This document shows positions 1 to 5,456 of a stretch of DNA of 5,462 nt, piece by piece. Where the stretch lies: contig CALBJL010000097.1 in assembly GCA_937893485.1 (NCBI GenBank), positions 1 to 5,462 on the forward strand, written 5' to 3'. Position numbers and translations under genes: made by a program. The stretch is from an uncultured bacterium (GTDB lineage: Bacteria; Bacillota; Clostridia; Lachnospirales; Lachnospiraceae). Numbering within the stretch: position 1 is the stretch's first letter; the number at the start of each line of letters is the position of its first letter. The notes beneath the pieces were generated by a model, which saw nothing but the letters and a program-made list of their open reading frames with translations, was not told the origin of the DNA and searched no databases.

Positions 1-1131
1 ACGGGCAAAACGGTGAAAGCAAAAAAGACCGTCTTGTTAGGCAAGGTCACAGATCCCCTTGAGTATTATTATGTCTATGCCGAACCGAAGGTAACGGACG
101 GGAACGTGATCGGTGAGTTTGCCGCAGGTGGATCAGTAGAAATCATAAAGGAAAACTACAACGCGAAGTGGGCAGAGATTTTGTTCGGCAGCTGTATCGG
201 ATATATCCAAAGAGACTGTCTCAATCATGCCGATTCCTATCTGAGAGGCGCATCCAAAAGCGCTCAGGCAGAAATCAAACAGGCAAAAAAAGCAGGGCTG
301 GCACAAGGAATCCTGAAACCTTATGACTATGGCGGCTGGATGATGAAAAAGGAGTTCTGCAGGCTTGCGGTGAACTGGTACAAGGCAACCGGTCATAAGC
401 TGCCAAAGCAGAGTAAGAAATCGCCGTTTACCGATACAAAGAACCCGTATGTTATCATGGCGTATCAGCTGGGGATTGTGAAGAGTACCAAAAATAACAA
501 GTTCAAACCGAACGATGCCCTGCTGCGTGATCAGTATAATACGATGGTCAAACAGCTGCTGCGCGTTGCAGGGGAACCGTCGGAGCTCTACGGTGTCATG
601 AATGCAGATACGCTAGGCGCATATTCTGAGAAAAAGGGAATTACGAGAGAGGGTGCGCTGCTTGGCTTTTATCACTCCTATCTGATGCTTCAAAAGACGG
701 ATTATCTGGTGAATGATTATGGTGAAGATCCGGTCACATATACCATTTCTCCGGCAGACAATACGAAGATCTGTCTGGATGTCTATGAGGGAAGCACGGA
801 TAGTGGTGCACAGATCGGGCTGTGGGAAAAGAATGGTAACAAGAATCAGCAATTCCGCATTAAGCAAATTAACGGTTTCACGTTACTTTACAATGTAAAT
901 TCAGGAAAAGCGCTGACCGGAACGGACAATGAGGTCTATCAGGAGCGCTTCGGATATGACTGCCAGAAGCTGAGTTTTCAATACAATAATGACGGAACCG
1001 TCAGTATCATCAATGGAGAGGGACGGTATCTGGACATCAAGGACGGTGCTGCGAAGAGTGGAGCAGAATTGATCTGGGCGAAAAAGAGTGGCAGCAGTAC
1101 ACAAAAGTGGGTATTTACGTGGAAAGTCTAA
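1..1131 (+). CDS. Surface protein, 3' part: SH3-like + SLH-like repeats + ricin-type lectin domain
   Basis: The frame is open from base 1, and the GTG at base 13 has no ribosome binding site before it, so the true start probably lies left of the window. Residues below count from that GTG. Residues 7-70 look like a bacterial SH3 domain (beta-rich, ending in the G-Y-I-Q type motif). Residues 85-187 look like S-layer homology repeats: KKAGLAQGIL, then FTDTKNPY, GIV and F-KPND-LLRDQ at 139-174; a degenerate third copy may lie at 190-222. Residues 241-371 form a ricin-type beta-trefoil: three repeats with C-LDVYEG, Y-LDIKDG and Q-x-F/W ends (NQQF at 278-281, TQKW at 363-366). Such proteins are typically exported and held at the cell wall, the trefoil binding glycans. 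No catalytic domain is visible in this part; one (for example a wall hydrolase) could lie upstream. A terminator follows 15 bases after the stop, so it is separate from pyrE. Confidence 0.75.
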   Translation, partial: TGKTVKAKKTVLLGKVTDPLEYYYVYAEPKVTDGNVIGEFAAGGSVEIIKENYNAKWAEILFGSCIGYIQRDCLNHADSYLRGASKSAQAEIKQAKKAGLAQGILKPYDYGGWMMKKEFCRLAVNWYKATGHKLPKQSKKSPFTDTKNPYVIMAYQLGIVKSTKNNKFKPNDALLRDQYNTMVKQLLRVAGEPSELYGVMNADTLGAYSEKKGITREGALLGFYHSYLMLQKTDYLVNDYGEDPVTYTISPADNTKICLDVYEGSTDSGAQIGLWEKNGNKNQQFRIKQINGFTLLYNVNSGKALTGTDNEVYQERFGYDCQKLSFQYNNDGTVSIINGEGRYLDIKDGAAKSGAELIWAKKSGSSTQKWVFTWKV

Positions 1132-1145
1132 AGTAATGAAAAATT

Positions 1146-1174
1146 GGAGTGTCGCGGGTGCGGCACTCCTTTTT
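1146..1174 (+). terminator. Rho-independent terminator of the lectin-domain gene
   Basis: Arms 1146-1155 (GGAGTGTCGC) and 1160-1169 (GCGGCACTCC) form a 10-bp stem with one G-T wobble and a GGGT loop, followed at once by five T. It lies 15 bases after the stop codon. An A-rich run precedes the stem (AAAAATT), so it could also stop transcription from the other side. Its T run is shared with the next inverted repeat. Confidence 0.85.
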
Positions 1175-1208
1175 GATTCATAGGAAATTCCTTCCTATGA
1201 ATCAAAAA
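1170..1208. repeat. 17-bp perfect inverted repeat
   Basis: Arms 1170-1186 and 1192-1208 are exact reverse complements (TTTTTGATTCATAGGA plus one more base), with a 5-base loop. The left arm starts with the T run of the terminator just before it. In RNA this would be a strong hairpin ending in A residues, so it is not itself a + strand terminator. On the - strand it would also end in A rather than T. Its role is unknown; it is the first hairpin of a cluster that continues to 1296. Confidence 0.8.
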
Positions 1209-1210
1209 CG

Positions 1211-1237
1211 CTCCGCGAGGATGCGCACCTCGCGGAG
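1211..1237. repeat. 10-bp GC-rich perfect inverted repeat
   Basis: Arms 1211-1220 (CTCCGCGAGG) and 1228-1237 (CCTCGCGGAG) pair perfectly around a 7-base loop that itself contains the palindrome TGCGCA. It starts two bases after the preceding 17-bp repeat. A smaller stem, TATGC-TTC-GCATA, follows near 1247-1259. From memory, the stretch from here to 1296 resembles intergenic sequence that recurs in Lachnospiraceae genomes; that is recall, not a search result. Confidence 0.75.
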
Positions 1238-1271
1238 ATGAAGTATATGCTTCGCATACCGCTTGGGCGCG

Positions 1272-1296
1272 AAAGAGTCGCGAGCGACTCTTTTTT
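1272..1296 (+). terminator. Second Rho-independent terminator
   Basis: AAAGAGTCG (1272-1280) pairs with CGACTCTTT (1285-1293) around a CGAG tetraloop, and six T (1291-1296) form the tail. It lies 17 bases upstream of the pyrE -35 box and insulates pyrE from upstream transcription. Since the lectin gene already has a terminator at 1146-1174, this one is a backup, or it belongs to the hairpin cassette. Confidence 0.8.
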
Positions 1297-1312
1297 GCTG
1301 CGTATTTGTTGG

Positions 1313-1341
1313 TTGAAAAAACGGATATAGAATGATATACT
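1313..1341 (+). promoter_or_regulatory. Promoter of the pyrE operon
   Basis: TTGAAA at 1313-1318 and TATACT at 1336-1341 are separated by 17 bases. TG at 1333-1334, one base before the -10 box, makes an extended -10. This is close to the housekeeping sigma consensus. A transcript would start near 1348, leaving a leader of about 62 bases before the pyrE ATG. Confidence 0.8.
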
Positions 1342-1367
1342 ACAAAAGTATATCTATGATTGAAATA

Positions 1368-1389
1368 TCAAATGCCAGCAGAGGCTTGA
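1368..1389 (+). promoter_or_regulatory. Small leader hairpin before pyrE, loosely PyrR-site-like
   Basis: TCAA (1368-1371) pairs with TTGA (1386-1389) and GCC (1374-1376) with GGC (1383-1385). The left strand has a two-base bulge and the loop is AGCAGA. It sits five bases before the ribosome binding site at 1394-1400. The string CCAGCAGAGGCTTG resembles the PyrR-binding consensus (ARUCCNGNGAGGYU) but carries one extra base and lacks the U before CC. No attenuator terminator lies between it and pyrE. The resemblance may be chance. Confidence 0.25.
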
Positions 1390-1410
1390 AAACAGGAGGT
1401 CTATAATAAA

Positions 1411-2097
1411 ATGGAAAGCTACAAATCAGAATTTATCAATTTTATGGTAGAAAGCCAGGTATTGAAGTTTGGTGATTTTACGTTGAAAAGTGGACGTAAA
1501 TCGCCGTTTTTTATGAATGCGGGTGCTTATGTGACTGGTACGCAGCTCAAAAAGCTCGGTGAATATTATGCAAAAGCGATCCACGCGAACTACGGGGATG
1601 ATTTTGATGTGCTGTTCGGACCTGCATATAAGGGAATTCCGCTGGCGGTCGTGACTGCGATCGCGTACAGTGAGTTATACGGAAAAGAGATCCGTTACTG
1701 TTCTGACCGCAAGGAGGCGAAGGATCATGGCGCTGACAAGGGCGGCTTCCTCGGCAGCAGTCTACAGGACGGCGACCGCGTTGTCATGATCGAGGATGTC
1801 ACGACCTCAGGCAAATCGATGGAGGAGACTGTGCCGAAGGTGCGCGGCGCAGCCGATGTAGAGATTGTCGGTCTGATGGTGAGTTTAAACCGCATGGAGG
1901 TCGGACAGGGCGGCAAGGTCAGCGCACTCGATGAGATCAGGGAGAAATATGGCTTTGAGGGAAAAGCGATCGTTACGATGGCAGAGGTCGCAGAGGCACT
2001 GTACAACCAGCCGGTAAATGGAACCGTGCTGATTGATGATGAATTAAAGCAGAGAATTGATGCTTATTATGAGCAGTATGGTGTAAAGGAAGTATAG
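1411..2097 (+). CDS. pyrE: Orotate phosphoribosyltransferase (EC 2.4.2.10)
   Basis: A cytoplasmic enzyme that joins orotate to PRPP, giving OMP and pyrophosphate, the fifth step of de novo UMP synthesis. The orotate/phosphate loop FTLKSGRKSPFFMNAG is at 23-38 (K26 as in the classic bacterial enzymes). FGPAYKGIPLA is at 69-79. The flexible catalytic loop at 99-116 has R100, K101, K104 and H106. The PRPP-binding signature VVMIEDVTTSGKS is at 124-136, with the acidic pair E128-D129. All key residues are present. At 228 residues it is a little longer than the roughly 213 of enterobacterial PyrE, with a charged C-terminal helix. The ATG is fixed by AGGAGGT at 1394-1400, ten bases upstream. It is the first gene of a probable four-gene operon behind its own promoter; no other pyrimidine genes are in the window. 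Confidence 0.96.
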   Translation: MESYKSEFINFMVESQVLKFGDFTLKSGRKSPFFMNAGAYVTGTQLKKLGEYYAKAIHANYGDDFDVLFGPAYKGIPLAVVTAIAYSELYGKEIRYCSDRKEAKDHGADKGGFLGSSLQDGDRVVMIEDVTTSGKSMEETVPKVRGAADVEIVGLMVSLNRMEVGQGGKVSALDEIREKYGFEGKAIVTMAEVAEALYNQPVNGTVLIDDELKQRIDAYYEQYGVKEV

Positions 2098-2103
2098 ATC
2101 TCA

Positions 2104-2589
2104 ATGGAAAACCGTCATACGGAACGAAAGTATAAGGTCTGCTGGCTGCTGTTTACGGTGTATCTGGCGGCGCTGGCATATTTTCTGTTTTTTGCGGAGG
2201 CGACCGGACGGACGGGCGCGGAGCGCGTGTATCAGTACAACCTGATTCCGTTCCATGAGATTCGGCGCTTCTGGATCTATCGCAGACAGTTGGGATTTAT
2301 GGCTGTGGCACTTAATCTGGCGGGCAATGTGCTCGCATTTGTGCCGTTTGGGACGTTTTTGCCACTGTTAGTCAGGCGGACGAGATCTTTTGGCAAGACG
2401 ACGCTGCTCGGCGCAGAGTTTTCACTGTTTGTAGAGATCCTGCAGCTGTTTAGCAAGGTCGGCAGCTTTGATGTGGATGACATCATGCTCAATACGTGCG
2501 GGGTCTGTCTGGGTTATGGGCTTTTTCTCGCCGCGCGGAAGTTCTATTGGCGCATTCGCAGCAGGCTGTTATCGCACAATGGGGAATGA
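2104..2589 (+). CDS. VanZ-like integral membrane protein
   Basis: A 161-residue protein with about four membrane segments: 12-30, 66-90, 99-117 and 128-144. VanZ-family signatures are visible: YNLIPF at 45-50, N71-L-A-G-N with FVPFG at 79-83, E111-x-x-Q114, and SFDVDDIMLNTCG at 121-133, a close fit to the family's F-D-x-D-D-x-x-x-N-x-x-G motif. The family takes its name from VanZ of a vancomycin-resistance transposon, which gives low-level teicoplanin resistance. Most members sit outside resistance clusters and their biochemical role is not established, so resistance should not be inferred here. The start lies six bases after the pyrE stop; a weak AAGGAAG site at 2086-2092 falls inside the end of pyrE, which suggests coupled translation. 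The C-terminus is basic. Confidence 0.85.
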   Translation: MENRHTERKYKVCWLLFTVYLAALAYFLFFAEATGRTGAERVYQYNLIPFHEIRRFWIYRRQLGFMAVALNLAGNVLAFVPFGTFLPLLVRRTRSFGKTTLLGAEFSLFVEILQLFSKVGSFDVDDIMLNTCGVCLGYGLFLAARKFYWRIRSRLLSHNGE

Positions 2590-2602
2590 TAAAGGATAAA
2601 AG

Positions 2603-2944
2603 ATGAAGAAACAACGAAGACATCATGTGCAATTTACGAATAAAGGGTATTCCAGACGGGGGATACTATCGCTGGCAGGTTCCGCGGTGTCGCTGATCTG
2701 GCTGATCTATGCGCTCTGTCAGACGAGCAGGCTCGGCGATCAGACGGGCAACCTGATCGGGGGCATCGGTGCACTCGTGCTCGTGCTGCAATTTGCGGCG
2801 TTTGTGACGGCGATCCGTGCCAACCGTGAGGAGGATGTCTTTCTCGGCATCCCGAAGGTGGCGCTCGTGGTGGCGATTTTGATGCTGCTTTTGTGGATCG
2901 CGATCTATGGTCTTGGGATTTCCATGCTGCTTGGCATTTTATAA
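2603..2944 (+). CDS. Small membrane protein, three predicted segments (DUF6142-like?)
   Basis: A 113-residue protein with a basic cytoplasmic start (KKQRRHH), then hydrophobic stretches at about 20-38, 49-71 and 84-109. The pattern FTNKGYSRRGILSL at 11-24 and REEDVFLGIP at 75-84 recalls small Lachnospiraceae membrane proteins annotated as DUF6142. That match is from memory and uncertain. No enzymatic motif is seen and the function is unknown. AAAGGA at 2591-2596 lies six bases before the ATG, and the gap to the VanZ-like gene is 13 bases, so the two are surely co-transcribed. Two consecutive small membrane proteins between pyrE and a peptidase suggests an envelope-related pair, but nothing in the sequence proves it. 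Confidence 0.7.
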   Translation: MKKQRRHHVQFTNKGYSRRGILSLAGSAVSLIWLIYALCQTSRLGDQTGNLIGGIGALVLVLQFAAFVTAIRANREEDVFLGIPKVALVVAILMLLLWIAIYGLGISMLLGIL

Positions 2945-2945
2945 T
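2940..2945 (+). promoter_or_regulatory. Possible internal -10 box before the aminopeptidase gene
   Basis: A perfect TATAAT overlaps the stop codon of the small membrane protein gene. Upstream, TTGGGA (2913-2918) is 21 bases away, too far for a normal -35, and TTTCCA (2919-2924) is 15 bases away and poor. There is no extended -10. It could give the aminopeptidase some extra expression from within the operon, but it may be only the AT-rich end of a gene. Confidence 0.25.
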
Positions 2946-3009
2946 GGATAAAGCCGGTTGGACAGAACCGTATTTGAAAAGCAATTTGTAAATAAGAAAG
3001 GGTTTGTTT

Positions 3010-5082
3010 ATGGGTTATAAAGAGGAATATGCAGTTGCAAACGAGGAAGTGCAGGAGCGGTACGAGCTGGTCATGGAACGGATCCGTGAGCTGCGTGAGG
3101 AGCATGAGGTGCCGGAGGTCTATTGGCACTATTTTCGCAGACTGGCAGATCTGTTTGTGCTTGTCGATGAGGCACTGAAAAAAGAAGAGACTGGCGCATT
3201 GGATCACAGGGATATTTCTGAGTGTGAGGAAATGAGCTGGCAGTTTTACTATGAATTGCAGGAGGGCAACTATGACCGCAGTTATGCCAATCCGCAGGTA
3301 GCGCAGGAGTTACTCGGGGAGGAGTTCGGTCAGCTGCTCTGTTTTTTATATACGGAGCTGCGCGCGGCAGTGCCCTATGCCTATGAGGGCAGGAAGCGCG
3401 ACATCACGATACTGTGCGAGCTGTTTGTGCAGGTGTATAACTGTTTTGAGAGTGAGGAAGGGGCGGACAAAAAAGAGGTCGAGCAGATCATTTACTGGTT
3501 TTTCCATGATTACAGCGAGATTTTTGTCGAGCAGAGCGTGCGCGAGCTGCTCGATCCGTCGCTCGACTTTTTTACAAAAATTGTCATGGAGTCGGATCTG
3601 AACGATCTTTCTTATTTATATCGCTACGGCGAGTATATCAGTAGCAGCGAGCTGCAGGTGGCTGAGTATCTGAATTCGCTGCCGGAGGAGCAGATCCAGG
3701 CGATGGCGGACACGTATACGGAGGGCTACCGGATCGGCTTCGAAGTGACCGGAAAGGATCTCGGCAAAAAGAAAACGGTCGATGTGCGTTATCCGATCGG
3801 TTTTGAGCGTATGGTGCGTGCCGCAATCAAAAATTTTGAGAAGCTGGGGCTGCGTCCGGTGATCTACCGTGACAGCATCAACTCGATGGGTAACCGCGGA
3901 AACGGCAAAAAGGGCTGCTATGCGAAATCGGTCAACCGCCAGTTTGACTATGACCATAAATCGGATCGCGCCTTTTATCTGGATAAGGCGTTTGTGGAGC
4001 GCAGACTGGAGGTGCTGCGGACTGCCTATGAAAAATATAAGGATCTGGCGGCTGTCTATGCGGGTCCGGCAGTGATCGAGACATTCGGCGAGATGCCGTT
4101 CCAGCCGAAGGACAAGCCGGAGGCGTTAAGCTACAGCGAAAAACAGCAGGAGCTCAATGTGTACAATGCGAACGAGAGCGCGCAGATCATGAACCGTTAT
4201 ATCAAGGGAGAGGAGCGCAGCTTTACGATCATCGCATATCCGATTCCGGCGATCGGAAGGAATTTCAAAGAGATTTTCGCGCGGACGGTCGAGATCAATA
4301 CGCTCGACTACATGCGTTACCGCACGATGCAGCAGAAGATCATCGATGTGCTTGACCACGCAGATCATGTATGTGTGAAGGGCAAGGGCAGAAATCACAC
4401 GGATCTGACGGTCAAGATCCATCCGCTCACTGATCCGGAGCACCAGACGGCTTTTGAAAACTGTGTGGCAGATGTCAATATTCCGGTCGGCGAAGTGTTT
4501 ACTTCTCCGGTACTGGCAGGCACGAACGGTACGCTGCACGTGACAAAGGTATTTTTAAATGAACTGGAATACGAGAATCTGTCGCTCACGTTTACGGACG
4601 GAAAGGTGACGGAGTACAGCTGCAGCAATTATGCAAGTGCAGAACAAAATAAAAAATATATCCATGAAAATCTGCTCAAGCACCACGACACACTGCCGAT
4701 GGGCGAGTTTGCGATCGGGACGAATACGACCGCTTACCGCATGGCGCGCGATTTTGATATTGCGGACAAACTGCCGATCCTGATCGCGGAAAAGACAGGG
4801 CCGCATTTCGCGGTCGGTGACACGTGTTATTCACATGCGGAGGACACGCCGGTCTACAATCCGGATGGCAAGGAGATCATCGCAAGGGACAATGAGGTGT
4901 CGCTGCTTCGCAAGGAGGATATCTCTAAGGCATATCTGAACTGCCATACCGACATCACGATCCCGTATGACGAGCTCGATTCGATCATTGCGGTCGGTGC
5001 GGACGGAACGGAATATTCGATTATACTTGACGGCAGATTTGTTGTGGAGGGGACGGAGGAACTCAATATTCCGCTGGAGTAG
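3010..5082 (+). CDS. M29-type metallo-aminopeptidase with long N-terminal extension
   Basis: A probable cytoplasmic two-metal aminopeptidase that removes N-terminal residues from peptides. ATG 3010 is chosen because AAAGGG (2997-3002) lies seven bases upstream; a TTG at 3004 is too close to that site, and an in-frame stop lies at 2989-2991. Length is 690 residues, against about 410 for typical AmpS/AmpT/PepS enzymes. Residues 1 to about 235 are a charged, mostly helical extension I do not recognise. Residues about 240-410 resemble a diverged M29 N-terminal domain (YPIGFERMVRAAI at 261-273, ETFGEMPF at 357-364). The catalytic half shows GRNHTDLTV (460-468), PVGEVFTSP with E495, PMGEFAIG with E566, EKTGPH with E594 and H599, and CHTD with H646 and D648. 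These match the Glu, Glu, His, His-x-Asp metal ligands of the family. Tyr607 may be the catalytic tyrosine. There is no signal peptide. It is the last gene of the operon, 65 bases after the previous one. Confidence 0.88.
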   Translation: MGYKEEYAVANEEVQERYELVMERIRELREEHEVPEVYWHYFRRLADLFVLVDEALKKEETGALDHRDISECEEMSWQFYYELQEGNYDRSYANPQVAQELLGEEFGQLLCFLYTELRAAVPYAYEGRKRDITILCELFVQVYNCFESEEGADKKEVEQIIYWFFHDYSEIFVEQSVRELLDPSLDFFTKIVMESDLNDLSYLYRYGEYISSSELQVAEYLNSLPEEQIQAMADTYTEGYRIGFEVTGKDLGKKKTVDVRYPIGFERMVRAAIKNFEKLGLRPVIYRDSINSMGNRGNGKKGCYAKSVNRQFDYDHKSDRAFYLDKAFVERRLEVLRTAYEKYKDLAAVYAGPAVIETFGEMPFQPKDKPEALSYSEKQQELNVYNANESAQIMNRYIKGEERSFTIIAYPIPAIGRNFKEIFARTVEINTLDYMRYRTMQQKIIDVLDHADHVCVKGKGRNHTDLTVKIHPLTDPEHQTAFENCVADVNIPVGEVFTSPVLAGTNGTLHVTKVFLNELEYENLSLTFTDGKVTEYSCSNYASAEQNKKYIHENLLKHHDTLPMGEFAIGTNTTAYRMARDFDIADKLPILIAEKTGPHFAVGDTCYSHAEDTPVYNPDGKEIIARDNEVSLLRKEDISKAYLNCHTDITIPYDELDSIIAVGADGTEYSIILDGRFVVEGTEELNIPLE

Positions 5083-5091
5083 TGATATTTT

Positions 5092-5286
5092 TCTGCGCTG
5101 CGTATCCGGTATGTCAGCTTCAGCAGCCGCTTATGCTCTGCGGGCAAATCACACGGGCGGCACAGAGTGCAGGCAAAAACTGCCTGACTCTGCTGCCTAG
5201 GCATTGGCAGTTAAACTGTATTTCCGCGTGAGCCCGTCGTATAAAGGGCATGACTGAACCTGACATACCGGATACGCTGATGCAGA
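5092..5286 (+). ncRNA. Candidate structured RNA (long rod with internal hairpin); possibly a MITE-like element
   Basis: An exact 18-bp inverted repeat (5100-5117 with 5260-5277) closes a nested helix that continues inward. After a C-C mismatch, 5119-5123 pairs with 5254-5258; then 5131-5139 with 5245-5253, 5140-5145 with 5232-5237, 5149-5152 with 5228-5231, and 5154-5157 with 5223-5226. Small bulges separate the steps. Outside, 5092-5096 can pair with 5282-5286. The apex holds a strong hairpin, 5159-5175 with 5181-5197 (16 bp, two single-base bulges, AAAAC loop), and a weak CAGT-TAA-ACTG hairpin at 5208-5218. Four of the pairs are G-T, which pair in + strand RNA but become A-C on the other strand; only one position favours the reverse. 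No T run follows, so it is not a simple terminator. It starts nine bases after the aminopeptidase stop. I see no promoter directly before it and no match to 6S, tmRNA, SRP, RNase P or common riboswitches. No target duplication flanks it. Confidence 0.5.
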
Positions 5287-5324
5287 TATACATGTACATA
5301 AGTATATAAAAAGGTAAAAAGCAC

Positions 5325-5353
5325 TTCCCCTAAAAAAAAGTGTATGCTAGAAT
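5325..5353 (+). promoter_or_regulatory. Extended -10 promoter for a gene beyond the right edge
   Basis: TAGAAT at 5348-5353 is preceded by TG at 5345-5346 with one base between, a good extended -10. The -35 position (TTCCCC, 5325-5330, 17-base spacer) is poor, as is common for extended -10 promoters. An A-rich block lies just upstream. A short inverted repeat, CACTT (5322-5326) and AAGTG (5338-5342), lies between the two boxes and could be an operator or chance. The start would be near 5360. Confidence 0.5.
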
Positions 5354-5381
5354 AATAGAAGTTGCGAAAACAATAGGTGAT

Positions 5382-5456
5382 TGCGAGGAATGTCGCATAA
5401 ACACGATCGTAGCAGCGCGAGCAAAGTCATGTCTGATTTTGCTGCCTTTGCACGAT
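5382..5456 (+). promoter_or_regulatory. Structured 5' leader (two hairpins), cut by the window edge
   Basis: Downstream of the promoter, TGCGA (5382-5386) pairs with TCGCA (5393-5397) around a GGAATG loop. A larger hairpin follows: 5406-5410 with 5452-5456, 5412-5415 with 5448-5451 (one G-T), and 5420-5429 with 5434-5443 (10 bp, one G-T, TGTC loop). No start codon with a ribosome binding site appears before the edge, so the leader is at least about 100 bases long. It could be a riboswitch or T-box region or a small RNA; no class could be recognised from this fragment. Confidence 0.4.

Noticed and set aside
13..15. GTG as the true start of the lectin-domain protein
   Set aside because: There is no ribosome binding site in the 12 bases before it, the frame stays open to the window edge, and such surface proteins need a signal peptide that is not seen here.
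1238..1330. Thirty-codon open frame starting ATG-AAG-TAT within the hairpin cassette
   Set aside because: It has no ribosome binding site, runs through a terminator stem and the -35 box of the pyrE promoter, and its translation looks like read-through of a repeat.
2104..2589. Reading the VanZ-like gene as glycopeptide resistance
   Set aside because: No vanA/vanB, vanH, vanX or regulator genes are nearby, and most VanZ-family proteins lie outside resistance clusters.
3004..3009. TTG start for the aminopeptidase, two codons upstream of the ATG
   Set aside because: It lies one base after the AAAGGG ribosome binding site, too close for initiation; ATG 3010 has a normal seven-base spacing.
4854..5204. 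Minus-strand open frame of 116 codons over the end of the aminopeptidase gene
   Set aside because: It is a shadow of the aminopeptidase gene, has no ribosome binding site or recognisable domain, and crosses the structured region. The other antisense frames were rejected for the same reasons.
5092..5286. Assigning the rod-like element to 6S RNA
   Set aside because: Size and overall rod shape fit loosely, but the large central bubble is not clear, the apex is branched, and no conserved 6S sequence was recognised.
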